From the NCBI RefSeq assembly GCF_023715105.1, contig NZ_JAMBNO010000004.1, positions 62,001 through 126,000 of the forward strand: 64,000 bases of DNA, written 5' to 3'. The notes beneath the pieces are model-generated. The model ran no database searches, was not told where the DNA came from, and saw nothing but the letters and a program-made list of their open reading frames with translations. The DNA comes from Hydrogenophaga intermedia (lineage in GTDB: Bacteria > Pseudomonadota > Gammaproteobacteria > Burkholderiales > Burkholderiaceae_C). The position numbers were made by a program, and so were the translations under genes. Positions 45,034 through 52,293 of this stretch are shown here, piece after piece (position 1 is the first letter of the stretch; the number at the start of each line of letters is the position of its first letter).

Positions 45034-45515
45034 ACAAGAACGCCGATGCCATCCTGCTGGTCGAGGACAACCCCGACGACGCCGAGCTGACCAAGCTCGC
45101 CCTCTCACGCCACGGCCTGGAGGGCCGTGTCACACACGTCTCTGACGGCATGCAGGCGCTGGACTACCTCTTCCGCCGCAACCAGTTTGCAAACCGGCCG
45201 GGAAGCCACCCGGTGCTGGTTCTGCTGGACCTGAAGATGCCGTTGCTCGACGGCATCGGCGCGCTCAAGGAGATCAAGAGCTCCGAGTTGCTGCACAACA
45301 TCCCGGTGGTGGTGCTCACATCGTCCACCGAACCCAGCGACCTGCTGCGCGCTTACGACGCCGGCACCAACGCCTACATCGCCAAGCCGACCGAGTTCTC
45401 GCAGTTCCTCGGCGCCATGAAGCACGTGTGCGAGTTCTGGGTGAACATCAACCAGACCGCGCCGCCGCTGGCCTCAAGCGGCGTGCGCAGCACCGGTTTC
45501 GGCGACCTGCTCTGA
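45030..45515 (+). CDS. Response regulator, Rcp1-like (receiver only)
   Basis: This is a 161-residue stand-alone receiver domain. Acidic residues sit in LLVEDNPDDAELT, the phosphoacceptor is Asp67 in VLLDLKMPLLDG, and Thr97 and Lys119 (AKPTEF) complete the site. The insertion YLFRRNQFANRPGSHP between beta-2 and the Asp strand is typical of Rcp1/CheY-like regulators paired with phytochrome-type kinases. There is no output domain. The start overlaps the kinase stop (ATGA at 45030-45033), so the two proteins are almost certainly a cognate pair. Confidence 0.95.
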   Translation: MNKNADAILLVEDNPDDAELTKLALSRHGLEGRVTHVSDGMQALDYLFRRNQFANRPGSHPVLVLLDLKMPLLDGIGALKEIKSSELLHNIPVVVLTSSTEPSDLLRAYDAGTNAYIAKPTEFSQFLGAMKHVCEFWVNINQTAPPLASSGVRSTGFGDLL

Positions 45516-45536
45516 GGACCCTCGGACGATCCCGAT

Positions 45537-47348
45537 TCACCAGGGATCGACGTAGCGCGCCGGCCGGTCCTCGCGCACGCGTGCGCCGGCCAAGCCACGA
45601 AGCAGCCAGTCGCGCGTCTCGGCCGGGTCGATGACGGCGTCGATCTCCAGCGTGGTCGCCATCGGGATCGCTGCGCCCTGTGCCACCTGCCGGGCCAGCA
45701 GTTCGTCGAACAGGGCCTGGCGCTGCGGCCCCTCGGGCAAGGCCTCCAGCTCCTTGCGGTAGCCCAGGCGCACCGCGCCTTCCAGCCCCATGGCGCCAAA
45801 CTCCGCGCTGGGCCAGGCCACGGTGAAACCCGGGGCATGCAAGCCGCCGCCGCTCAAGCCCATGGCTCCCAGGCCGAAGGCTTTTCGCAAGACGACGCTG
45901 AAGAACGGCACGCGCAGCGCTGCTGCGATGACGAACAGGCGGCTCACGTGGCGCACCTGCGCTCGGGCTTCCACGTCGGGCCCCACCATGAAACCGGGTG
46001 TGTCGATCAGGCTGACCAGGGGCAGGCCGCGCGCATCGCACAACTGCATGAAGCGCGCGAGTTTGTCCGCTGCATCGGCATCCACGGCGCCGCCCAGGTG
46101 CTGCGGATTGCTGGCCACGAAGCCGACCGCGCGGCCGCCCAGGCGGCCCAGGGCCGTGTGCACCGCCTGGCCGAAGCCCTCGCGCAGCCAGACCACACTG
46201 CCCCCGTCGGCCAGCCCCAGCACCACCGGGCGGCTGTCGTAGCTGCGCACGCGGCTGTCGGGCAGCACCTCGCGCAACAAGGCACCCTCAGGCGGGTCGC
46301 CCGCTTGGGTGACGCCCTGGAACATCGCCAGGCACTGACGCGCCGCGGCCACGGCCTGCGCCTCGTTCTCCACCAGGATGTCGATGACACCGTTGGCGTG
46401 TTGCAAGGAAGCGGGCCCGATGTCCTCGGGCGCATACCGGCCCAGGCCGGCTCCTTCGACCATGGCGGGCCCACCCATGCCGATGTTGCTGCCGCGCGTG
46501 GCGATGATCAAATCACAACACCCCAGCAGTGCCGCGTTGCCGGCAAAGCATCGCCCTGCGGCGATGCCGATGGTCGGCACCCGCCCCGACAGGCGCGCCA
46601 TCGCGGCAAACGTGCCCACGTGCAAACCGGCCACGATGGGCATGTCGGTGTCGCCAGGGCGCCCGCCACCGCCCTCGGCAAACAGAACCACCGGCAATTG
46701 CTGGTCGTGCGCGATCCCGAGCAGGCGGTCGGTCTTCTGGTGGTTGCGCATGCCCTGGGTGCCGGCCAGCACCGTGGCGTCGTAGGCCAGCACGGCGGTG
46801 CGCGCGCGCTCGGGGCCGAACAGTGCGCCGTTGACCGCGCCGATGCCCGTGACCATGCCGTCGCCCGGGGTGTTGGCGATCAGGTCGGCCTCGCTGCGCC
46901 GCGTGCGCTGTGCGGCCACCGCCAGCGCCCCGTACTCGATGAAGCTGCCGGGATCGCACAGGTCGGCGACGTTCTCGCGCGCGGTGCGCAGGCCCTGTGC
47001 GTGTCGACGCGCCACGGCCTCGGGGCGCGCGGCGTCGGCCACGAAGGCCATGCGCTCGCGCCAGCGGCGCAGGTCCTCGCGTTCGGTGGGTGTCTGTGCG
47101 GCGGGCCCGGGGTCGGCGCCCTCGGCGGACTGCGGTGATGCCAGCGGGTCGATGCGCCAGAGCGGGTCACCCGCCTGCACCGCCTCGCCCGGTGCCACGA
47201 GGCATTCGGCAAGCCGACCATCGGCATCGGCCCGCAGTTCGTGTTCCATCTTCATGGCCTCGACCAGCAGCAAGGGCTGACCCCGGCGCACGAGGTCGCC
47301 TGGCCGCGCAAGCCACTCGACGACCTGGGCCTGCAAAGGCGATTGCAA
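45537..47348 (-). CDS. Biotinyl carrier-carboxyltransferase fusion protein
   Basis: This protein of about 603 residues has an N-terminal biotinyl domain (LLLVEAMKMEHEL; biotin lysine near residue 33) and a carboxyltransferase of the PF01039 type (about 110-590; VTGIGAVNGALFGPERART, GTQGMRNHQKTDRLL, FAEGGGGRPGDTDM, LLGCCDLIIATRGSNIGMGGPAMVEG, PLVSLIDTPGFMVGP). It should move CO2 from biotin to an acyl-CoA, but it needs a separate biotin carboxylase, which is not in the window. The TTG at 47348 is the likeliest start, since an upstream frame would run through the next gene. A CTG start overlapping that gene's stop is possible. Acyl-CoA substrate unknown. Confidence 0.85.
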   Translation of the reverse strand: MQSPLQAQVVEWLARPGDLVRRGQPLLLVEAMKMEHELRADADGRLAECLVAPGEAVQAGDPLWRIDPLASPQSAEGADPGPAAQTPTEREDLRRWRERMAFVADAARPEAVARRHAQGLRTARENVADLCDPGSFIEYGALAVAAQRTRRSEADLIANTPGDGMVTGIGAVNGALFGPERARTAVLAYDATVLAGTQGMRNHQKTDRLLGIAHDQQLPVVLFAEGGGGRPGDTDMPIVAGLHVGTFAAMARLSGRVPTIGIAAGRCFAGNAALLGCCDLIIATRGSNIGMGGPAMVEGAGLGRYAPEDIGPASLQHANGVIDILVENEAQAVAAARQCLAMFQGVTQAGDPPEGALLREVLPDSRVRSYDSRPVVLGLADGGSVVWLREGFGQAVHTALGRLGGRAVGFVASNPQHLGGAVDADAADKLARFMQLCDARGLPLVSLIDTPGFMVGPDVEARAQVRHVSRLFVIAAALRVPFFSVVLRKAFGLGAMGLSGGGLHAPGFTVAWPSAEFGAMGLEGAVRLGYRKELEALPEGPQRQALFDELLARQVAQGAAIPMATTLEIDAVIDPAETRDWLLRGLAGARVREDRPARYVDPW

Positions 47349-47368
47349 GGGGGGAGCGTGAGCCGCGC

Positions 47369-47674
47369 TCAGTAAATGTCGGAGTCGGCCCACTGCGACG
47401 AGGGGCCGAATTCCTGCTGCTTGGCGGGCACGTTGAGATTGAGCACGAACACGACTTCGCCGCCGAAGCGGCCCACGCCCAGGCTCTTCATGAGCTGTTG
47501 TTCCTGCTCCGGGCGCTCCATGCGCAGGAAGCAGATGGCCTGCTTGGTGCCCTCGTGCATGGCCGTGAGAATGTCCAGACGCGTGATGCGGCCGAACTCG
47601 CTGCACAGCTGGTGCAGGGCGGATTTCAGGCTGGTCACGTCGCTGTGCTGCCTGAGTTCTGCGAGTGCGCTCAC
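47369..47674 (-). CDS. Small protein of unknown function
   Basis: I do not recognise this 101-residue protein. The GTG at 47674 is preferred because GGGGGAG lies eight bases upstream on the reverse strand. The frame stays open further upstream, but there it is low-complexity. The predicted fold alternates helix (LKSALHQLCSEFG), strand (RITRLDILTA), strand (KQAICFLRME), helix (PEQEQQLMKSLG) and strand (GEVVFVLNLNVP), like a small RRM or ferredoxin-like domain. It ends 20 bases before the biotinyl-carboxyltransferase start on the same strand and may be co-transcribed with it. Confidence 0.7.
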   Translation of the reverse strand: MSALAELRQHSDVTSLKSALHQLCSEFGRITRLDILTAMHEGTKQAICFLRMERPEQEQQLMKSLGVGRFGGEVVFVLNLNVPAKQQEFGPSSQWADSDIY

Positions 47675-47906
47675 TTTGTCAACTCCCCCGGTCTTGCCTG
47701 GCTGGGCCGATCCCTGCGCTTGGCGCAAGTCTGTGTCATCAGAGACGCCTTTTTCATGACAACCGTCAAGCATCGTAGAACAGCCGCTACAAAAAGTCAC
47801 AACTATGTTACAAAAATCCGGCGCACCCGCCCGAGGCGTGTCGAAGTTCACGACTCGGGCCCGGCTTGCCCGGTGAAAGACCACAGACCGCTGCCAGAGC
47901 GGTCGC

Positions 47907-47912
47907 TATCCT
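47907..47912 (+). promoter_or_regulatory. Putative -10 box of the c-di-GMP gene
   Basis: TATCCT ends nine bases before the ATG at 47922, in the 247-base gap after the divergent small gene. This is a weak match. Confidence 0.25.
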
Positions 47913-47921
47913 AGGCCTTCC

Positions 47922-50852
47922 ATGCGACGCCCGACCACCGAAGTCTCCCTGGCCAGCGCGGCCCATCCCCACAACGTCGAGTTTCGTGACGCGTTCGACC
48001 GCGTGGCCCACCAGCTGGTGCGCGAGCTCGACATCACCTCGGCCGTGGTGCTGGAACGAGAGGGCCAGGGCTGGCACTTGCTGGGCAGCGCCGGGCTCGA
48101 TGCCGCCCAGGAGGACGTGGTGCTGGCGCTGTGCGAGCGCCTGGACGCCACCGAGGAGTGGATTGCCGACGCCGGCCGCGAGTCGCGCTGGTCGCACCTG
48201 GACCTCGGCCGCGGCAGGCGCGGCCTGCGCCACCTGCACTGGCTGCCCTTCGCGCGCGCCGACGGGGCAGCGCTGCTGCTCATCGATGCACAACCGCGCG
48301 AGGAACGGCGCGACGCCCATGGGCTGCGGCCCCTGTGCGAGCTGGCCTGCGACCTGCTGCTCGCCGTGCGCCGTGGCCGCGAGGTGCTGGCCACCAAGAC
48401 CACGCATCAGCGCAACCACCAGAGCCAGATTGCGCTGATCGAACGCACCGCGGGACTGGGCAGCTGGTCCATCGAAACCAGCGGGCAGCGCCTGGAATGC
48501 TCGCCCGGCTTGTTGGCGCTGCTGGCGGTCGAGGGTGACGACGTGCCCGGCACTCTGGAAGCCATGCTGGAGCGGCATGCGCCGGAGTGGCGCCACGGAC
48601 TCAGGCAGCGCATCGAGCGCTGCGCGCTGCGCGCCGAGCCTTTCGACGAGGAGGTGCAGATCCTGCTGGAGGGCGTGGGCCCGAAGTGGGTGCGCACGGT
48701 GGGCGACGCCGTGTGCGACGACGCGGGCGACGTGGTGCGGGTGCAGATCGCGGTGCACGACATCTCGGCCACCAAACAGGCACAGCAGGAAACCTTGCGC
48801 CTGGCGATGCGGTTGACCACGACACTGGCGAGCATCACAGAAGCGTTCGTCACGCTGGACCGCCAGTGCTGCTTCACCTACCTCAACCAGGAGAGCGAGC
48901 GGCTGCTGCAAAAGAGCACTGCGGATCTTCTGGGTCTGGAGCTCTGGCACGACTTTGCGCCTGCCGTGGCGCAACGCCTGAGAGAACAACTGCTCAACGC
49001 GCTGCAGACCAATCGCCGCGTGGAACTGGAAGACTGGTTCCCGTCCCTGGGCAAATGGCTGGAGGTGCGCGCCTACCCGTTCGCCGAAGGGTTGGCGGTC
49101 TACTTCCGGGACGTGACAGAACGTCGTCGCTCGCAGGAGCAACTGATGCTGCTGGAGACGAGCGTCGCACGGCTCAACGACATCGTTCTCATCGCCGAAG
49201 CCGGCGACCGCGACGTGGAGCCGCGCATCGTGTTCGTCAACGATGCTTTCGAAACCCAGACCGGCTACGCACGCAGCGACATGCTTGGCCAGTCGCCGCG
49301 GCTGCTGCTTGAACTGGACCCGACCGTCACCAAGATGCGCGAGCTCACCCAAGGCTTGCGCGACACGCAAAAGGCGCGCACGGAGCTGATGGTGCGACGC
49401 AAGAACGGCGCGATGTTCTGGGTCGAGCTCGAGGTGGTGTCGGTGCAGTCCGGCAACGGCGATGCGACGCATTGGGTCGCGGTCGGGCGCGACATCACGC
49501 AGCGCAAGACGGCCGAGGACATGATCCGCCACCTGGCGTTCTACGACCCGCTGACCGACCTGCCGAACCGCCAGTTGCTGCAGGACCGCCTGCAGAAGGC
49601 GCTGGCCAGCAGCGCGCGCAGCGGGCAACACGGCGCGCTGCTGTTCATTGACCTGGACAACTTCAAGATGCTCAACGACACGCTGGGGCATCAGATGGGC
49701 GACCAGTTGCTCAAGAAGGTGGCGCAACGCCTGAGCGCCAGCGTGCGAAAGACCGATCTCGTGGCGCGCCTGGGCGGCGACGAGTTCGTGGTGATGGCCG
49801 ACGACCTGAGCAACGACCCCACCGCTGCCGCGCACAAGGCGCGCGTGCTGGCCGAAAAGGTGCTCAACACCTTGCGCGAGCCGTTCGCACTCACCGGCCA
49901 CCACCACTTCGCCACGCCCAGCATCGGCGTCACAATCTTCAGCGGTACGCTGGCCGACGTGGGTGAGTTACTCAAGCAGGCCGACCTGGCCATGTATCAG
50001 GCCAAGTCATTGGGCCGCAACACGCTGTGCTTCTTCGACCCGGCGATGCAGTCCGCCATGAGCGCGAATGCGCGCACCGGCTCCGACCTGCGCGACGGCC
50101 TGCGCCGTGGCGAGTTCGCCCTGTACTACCAGCCGCAGGTGGACCGTGCGGGCGTGATCACCGGCGTGGAAGCGCTGCTGCGCTGGAACCACCCCGAGCG
50201 CGGCCTCACCTTCCCGGCCGACTTCATCCCCGTGGCCGAGGACACCGGCCTGATCCTGCCGCTGGGCCTGTGGGCGCTGGAGACCGCGTGCGCCCAGCTG
50301 GCCGCCTGGGCACGGCGCCCCGAGACGGCCAACCTGAGCATCGCCGTCAACGTGAGCGTGCGCCAGTTCCGGCACCCCGATTTCGTCGACTCCGTGGTCG
50401 CGTGCATCCGCAACAGCGGCGTGCGCCCGCACCGGCTCAAGCTCGAACTCACCGAGAGCCTGCTGGCCGACCGCATGGAGATCACGATCGAGAAGATGGG
50501 CATGCTCAAGGCGCTGGGCGTGACGCTCTCGCTGGACGACTTCGGGGTCGGCTATTCGTCGTTGTCGGTGCTCAAGCGGCTGCCGCTGGACCAGCTCAAG
50601 ATCGACAAGGCCTTCGTGGCCGACGTACTGACCGACCCGAACGATGCCGCGATCTCGCGCGCCATCATCGCGCTGGCGCAGTCACTGGGCCTGCAGGTCG
50701 TGGCAGAAGGTGTGGAGACGGTCGAGCAGCGCGACTTCCTCACCTACCAGGGCTGCGACCAGTTCCAGGGGCACCTGTTCTCCAAGCCGCTGCCGATCGA
50801 ACAGCTCGACGCCCTGCTCGCCAACCCCTTGGCAGGCATGGTGGTCATGTGA
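47922..50852 (+). CDS. GAF/PAS/GGDEF/EAL cyclic-di-GMP signalling protein
   Basis: This 976-residue cytosolic protein has no transmembrane helices. An N-terminal GAF-like domain (about 15-150) is followed by PAS-like sensing domains (about 165-290, 300-400, 410-530), a GGDEF domain with an intact active site (GGDEF at 618-622, after FIDLDNFKMLNDTLGHQMGD), and an EAL domain with catalytic EALLRW (750-755), DDFGVGYSSL and AEGVET. All catalytic motifs look intact, so it may make or degrade c-di-GMP depending on signal. It is convergent with the glutamine-synthetase-like gene. Confidence 0.95.
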   Translation: MRRPTTEVSLASAAHPHNVEFRDAFDRVAHQLVRELDITSAVVLEREGQGWHLLGSAGLDAAQEDVVLALCERLDATEEWIADAGRESRWSHLDLGRGRRGLRHLHWLPFARADGAALLLIDAQPREERRDAHGLRPLCELACDLLLAVRRGREVLATKTTHQRNHQSQIALIERTAGLGSWSIETSGQRLECSPGLLALLAVEGDDVPGTLEAMLERHAPEWRHGLRQRIERCALRAEPFDEEVQILLEGVGPKWVRTVGDAVCDDAGDVVRVQIAVHDISATKQAQQETLRLAMRLTTTLASITEAFVTLDRQCCFTYLNQESERLLQKSTADLLGLELWHDFAPAVAQRLREQLLNALQTNRRVELEDWFPSLGKWLEVRAYPFAEGLAVYFRDVTERRRSQEQLMLLETSVARLNDIVLIAEAGDRDVEPRIVFVNDAFETQTGYARSDMLGQSPRLLLELDPTVTKMRELTQGLRDTQKARTELMVRRKNGAMFWVELEVVSVQSGNGDATHWVAVGRDITQRKTAEDMIRHLAFYDPLTDLPNRQLLQDRLQKALASSARSGQHGALLFIDLDNFKMLNDTLGHQMGDQLLKKVAQRLSASVRKTDLVARLGGDEFVVMADDLSNDPTAAAHKARVLAEKVLNTLREPFALTGHHHFATPSIGVTIFSGTLADVGELLKQADLAMYQAKSLGRNTLCFFDPAMQSAMSANARTGSDLRDGLRRGEFALYYQPQVDRAGVITGVEALLRWNHPERGLTFPADFIPVAEDTGLILPLGLWALETACAQLAAWARRPETANLSIAVNVSVRQFRHPDFVDSVVACIRNSGVRPHRLKLELTESLLADRMEITIEKMGMLKALGVTLSLDDFGVGYSSLSVLKRLPLDQLKIDKAFVADVLTDPNDAAISRAIIALAQSLGLQVVAEGVETVEQRDFLTYQGCDQFQGHLFSKPLPIEQLDALLANPLAGMVVM

Positions 50853-50867
50853 CCGCGCCGAGCGCGT

Positions 50868-52223
50868 TCAGACGTTGAGCAGCAGGAAGCGCCGCTCCCA
50901 CGGGCTCACCACATCGAAGTACTCGCGGTACTCGGTGTCCTTGATGGCGCCGTAGGTCTGGATGAAGTGCTCGCCGAACAAGTCCACCAGCGGCGCGCAC
51001 TGCATGAGCCGCTCGACCGCGTCGTCCAGGTGGCGCGGCAGTTGGTGCGGTTGCTCGTAGGCGCTGCCGGTGAGGGGCTCGGTGGGCTTGATGCCCTGCT
51101 TCATGCCCAGGTAGCCGCAGGCCAGGCTGGCCGCCAGCGCCAGGTAGGGGTTCACGTCCACCCCCGCCAGTCGGTTTTCCACGCGGCGCGCTTGCGGGCC
51201 CGAGTGCGGCACGCGCAGGCCGCAGGTGCGGTTGTCATAGCCCCAGCTCAGGTTGATGGGCGCCGAGGTGTAGCGCGACAGGCGCCGGTACGAGTTCACG
51301 TAGGGCGCGAAGAAGGCGGTGGCCGCGGGCAGGTAGGTCTGCAGACCCCCGATGAAGTGGAAGAACAGATCCGACGCCTCGCCATCGGCGCGGCTGAAGA
51401 TGTTCTGTCCGTTGTCGATGCCCACAACGCTCTGATGGATGTGCATGGCGCTGCCGGGCTGGCCCTGCATGGGCTTGGCCATGAAGGTGGCGTACATCTG
51501 GTGGCGGATCGCCACCTCGCGGATGGTTCGCTTGAACAGGAACACCTGATCGGCCAGCGGCAGCGGGTCACCGTGGTCGAGGTTGATCTCCATCTGGGCT
51601 GTGCCCATCTCGTGGATCAGCGTGTCGAGCTGGATGCCCTCGGCCTCGCACCAGTCGTACATCACGTCGAAGATGTCGTCGTACTCGTTGATGGCGTCCA
51701 TCGAGAAGCTCTGCATGCCCGCCTCGGTGCGCTTGGTGCGGCCCACCGGCGCCTTGAGCGGGATGTCCTCATCGGGCTCGACCTGCACCAGGTAGAACTC
51801 CATCTCGGGCGCCACGATGGGCTTCCAGCCTTCGTCGGCATAGAGCTTGAGCACGCGGCGCAGCACGTTGCGCGGCGACAGCGCCACGCCCTTGCCGTCG
51901 AAGCTGAAGCAGTCGTGGATGATCTGCGCGGTGGGTTCCTTGGCCCAGGGCACGGGGCGCAGGGTGGTGGCGTCCGGACGCAGTTGCATGTCCGGGTCGG
52001 CCACCGAGGTGTAGTCCTTCTCGGGGTAGTCGCCGGTCACCGTCATGGTGAGCACAGCCTCGGGCAGGCGCAGGCCCACGGCCGGGTCGTATTTGTGGCG
52101 CGGCACGATCTTGCCGCGCGCCTGGCCCGCCATGTCGGGAATCAGGCATTCGATCTCGGTGATGCGGTGTTCGTCCAGCCAGCGCTGGATCTCCGCGGCG
52201 TCGTTGCTGGGTTGCTCGGCCAT
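50868..52223 (-). CDS. Glutamine synthetase family protein (PuuA-like)
   Basis: This 451-residue protein of the glutamine synthetase fold has EIECLIPDMAGQARGK in the beta-grasp part, then APEMEFYLV, GTAQMEINLDHGDPL, the HIHQS nucleotide/metal motif (here MHIHQSVVG), and NPYLALAASLACGY near the end. Regions that differ from GlnA suggest a gamma-glutamyl-polyamine or other gamma-glutamyl ligase (PuuA group), although glutamine synthetase activity is not excluded. The ATG at 52223 lies 70 bases after the putA stop on the same strand, which suggests co-transcription with proline catabolism. Confidence 0.9.
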   Translation of the reverse strand: MAEQPSNDAAEIQRWLDEHRITEIECLIPDMAGQARGKIVPRHKYDPAVGLRLPEAVLTMTVTGDYPEKDYTSVADPDMQLRPDATTLRPVPWAKEPTAQIIHDCFSFDGKGVALSPRNVLRRVLKLYADEGWKPIVAPEMEFYLVQVEPDEDIPLKAPVGRTKRTEAGMQSFSMDAINEYDDIFDVMYDWCEAEGIQLDTLIHEMGTAQMEINLDHGDPLPLADQVFLFKRTIREVAIRHQMYATFMAKPMQGQPGSAMHIHQSVVGIDNGQNIFSRADGEASDLFFHFIGGLQTYLPAATAFFAPYVNSYRRLSRYTSAPINLSWGYDNRTCGLRVPHSGPQARRVENRLAGVDVNPYLALAASLACGYLGMKQGIKPTEPLTGSAYEQPHQLPRHLDDAVERLMQCAPLVDLFGEHFIQTYGAIKDTEYREYFDVVSPWERRFLLLNV

Positions 52224-52293
52224 GAAGGGCACTCGGGAGTTCGGGATGCGCGCGACTGTAAGCGCAGCCCGGCCCTGGACACCAGACCGCTTC

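Noticed and set aside
48940-48957. TGGCACGACTTTGCG, resembling a sigma-54 promoter
   Set aside because: The spacing between the GG and GC elements is off by one base and the site lies inside the coding region of the GGDEF/EAL gene.
47808-49907. Open frame of 699 codons antisense to the GGDEF/EAL gene
   Set aside because: Shadow of a verified coding frame with catalytic motifs.
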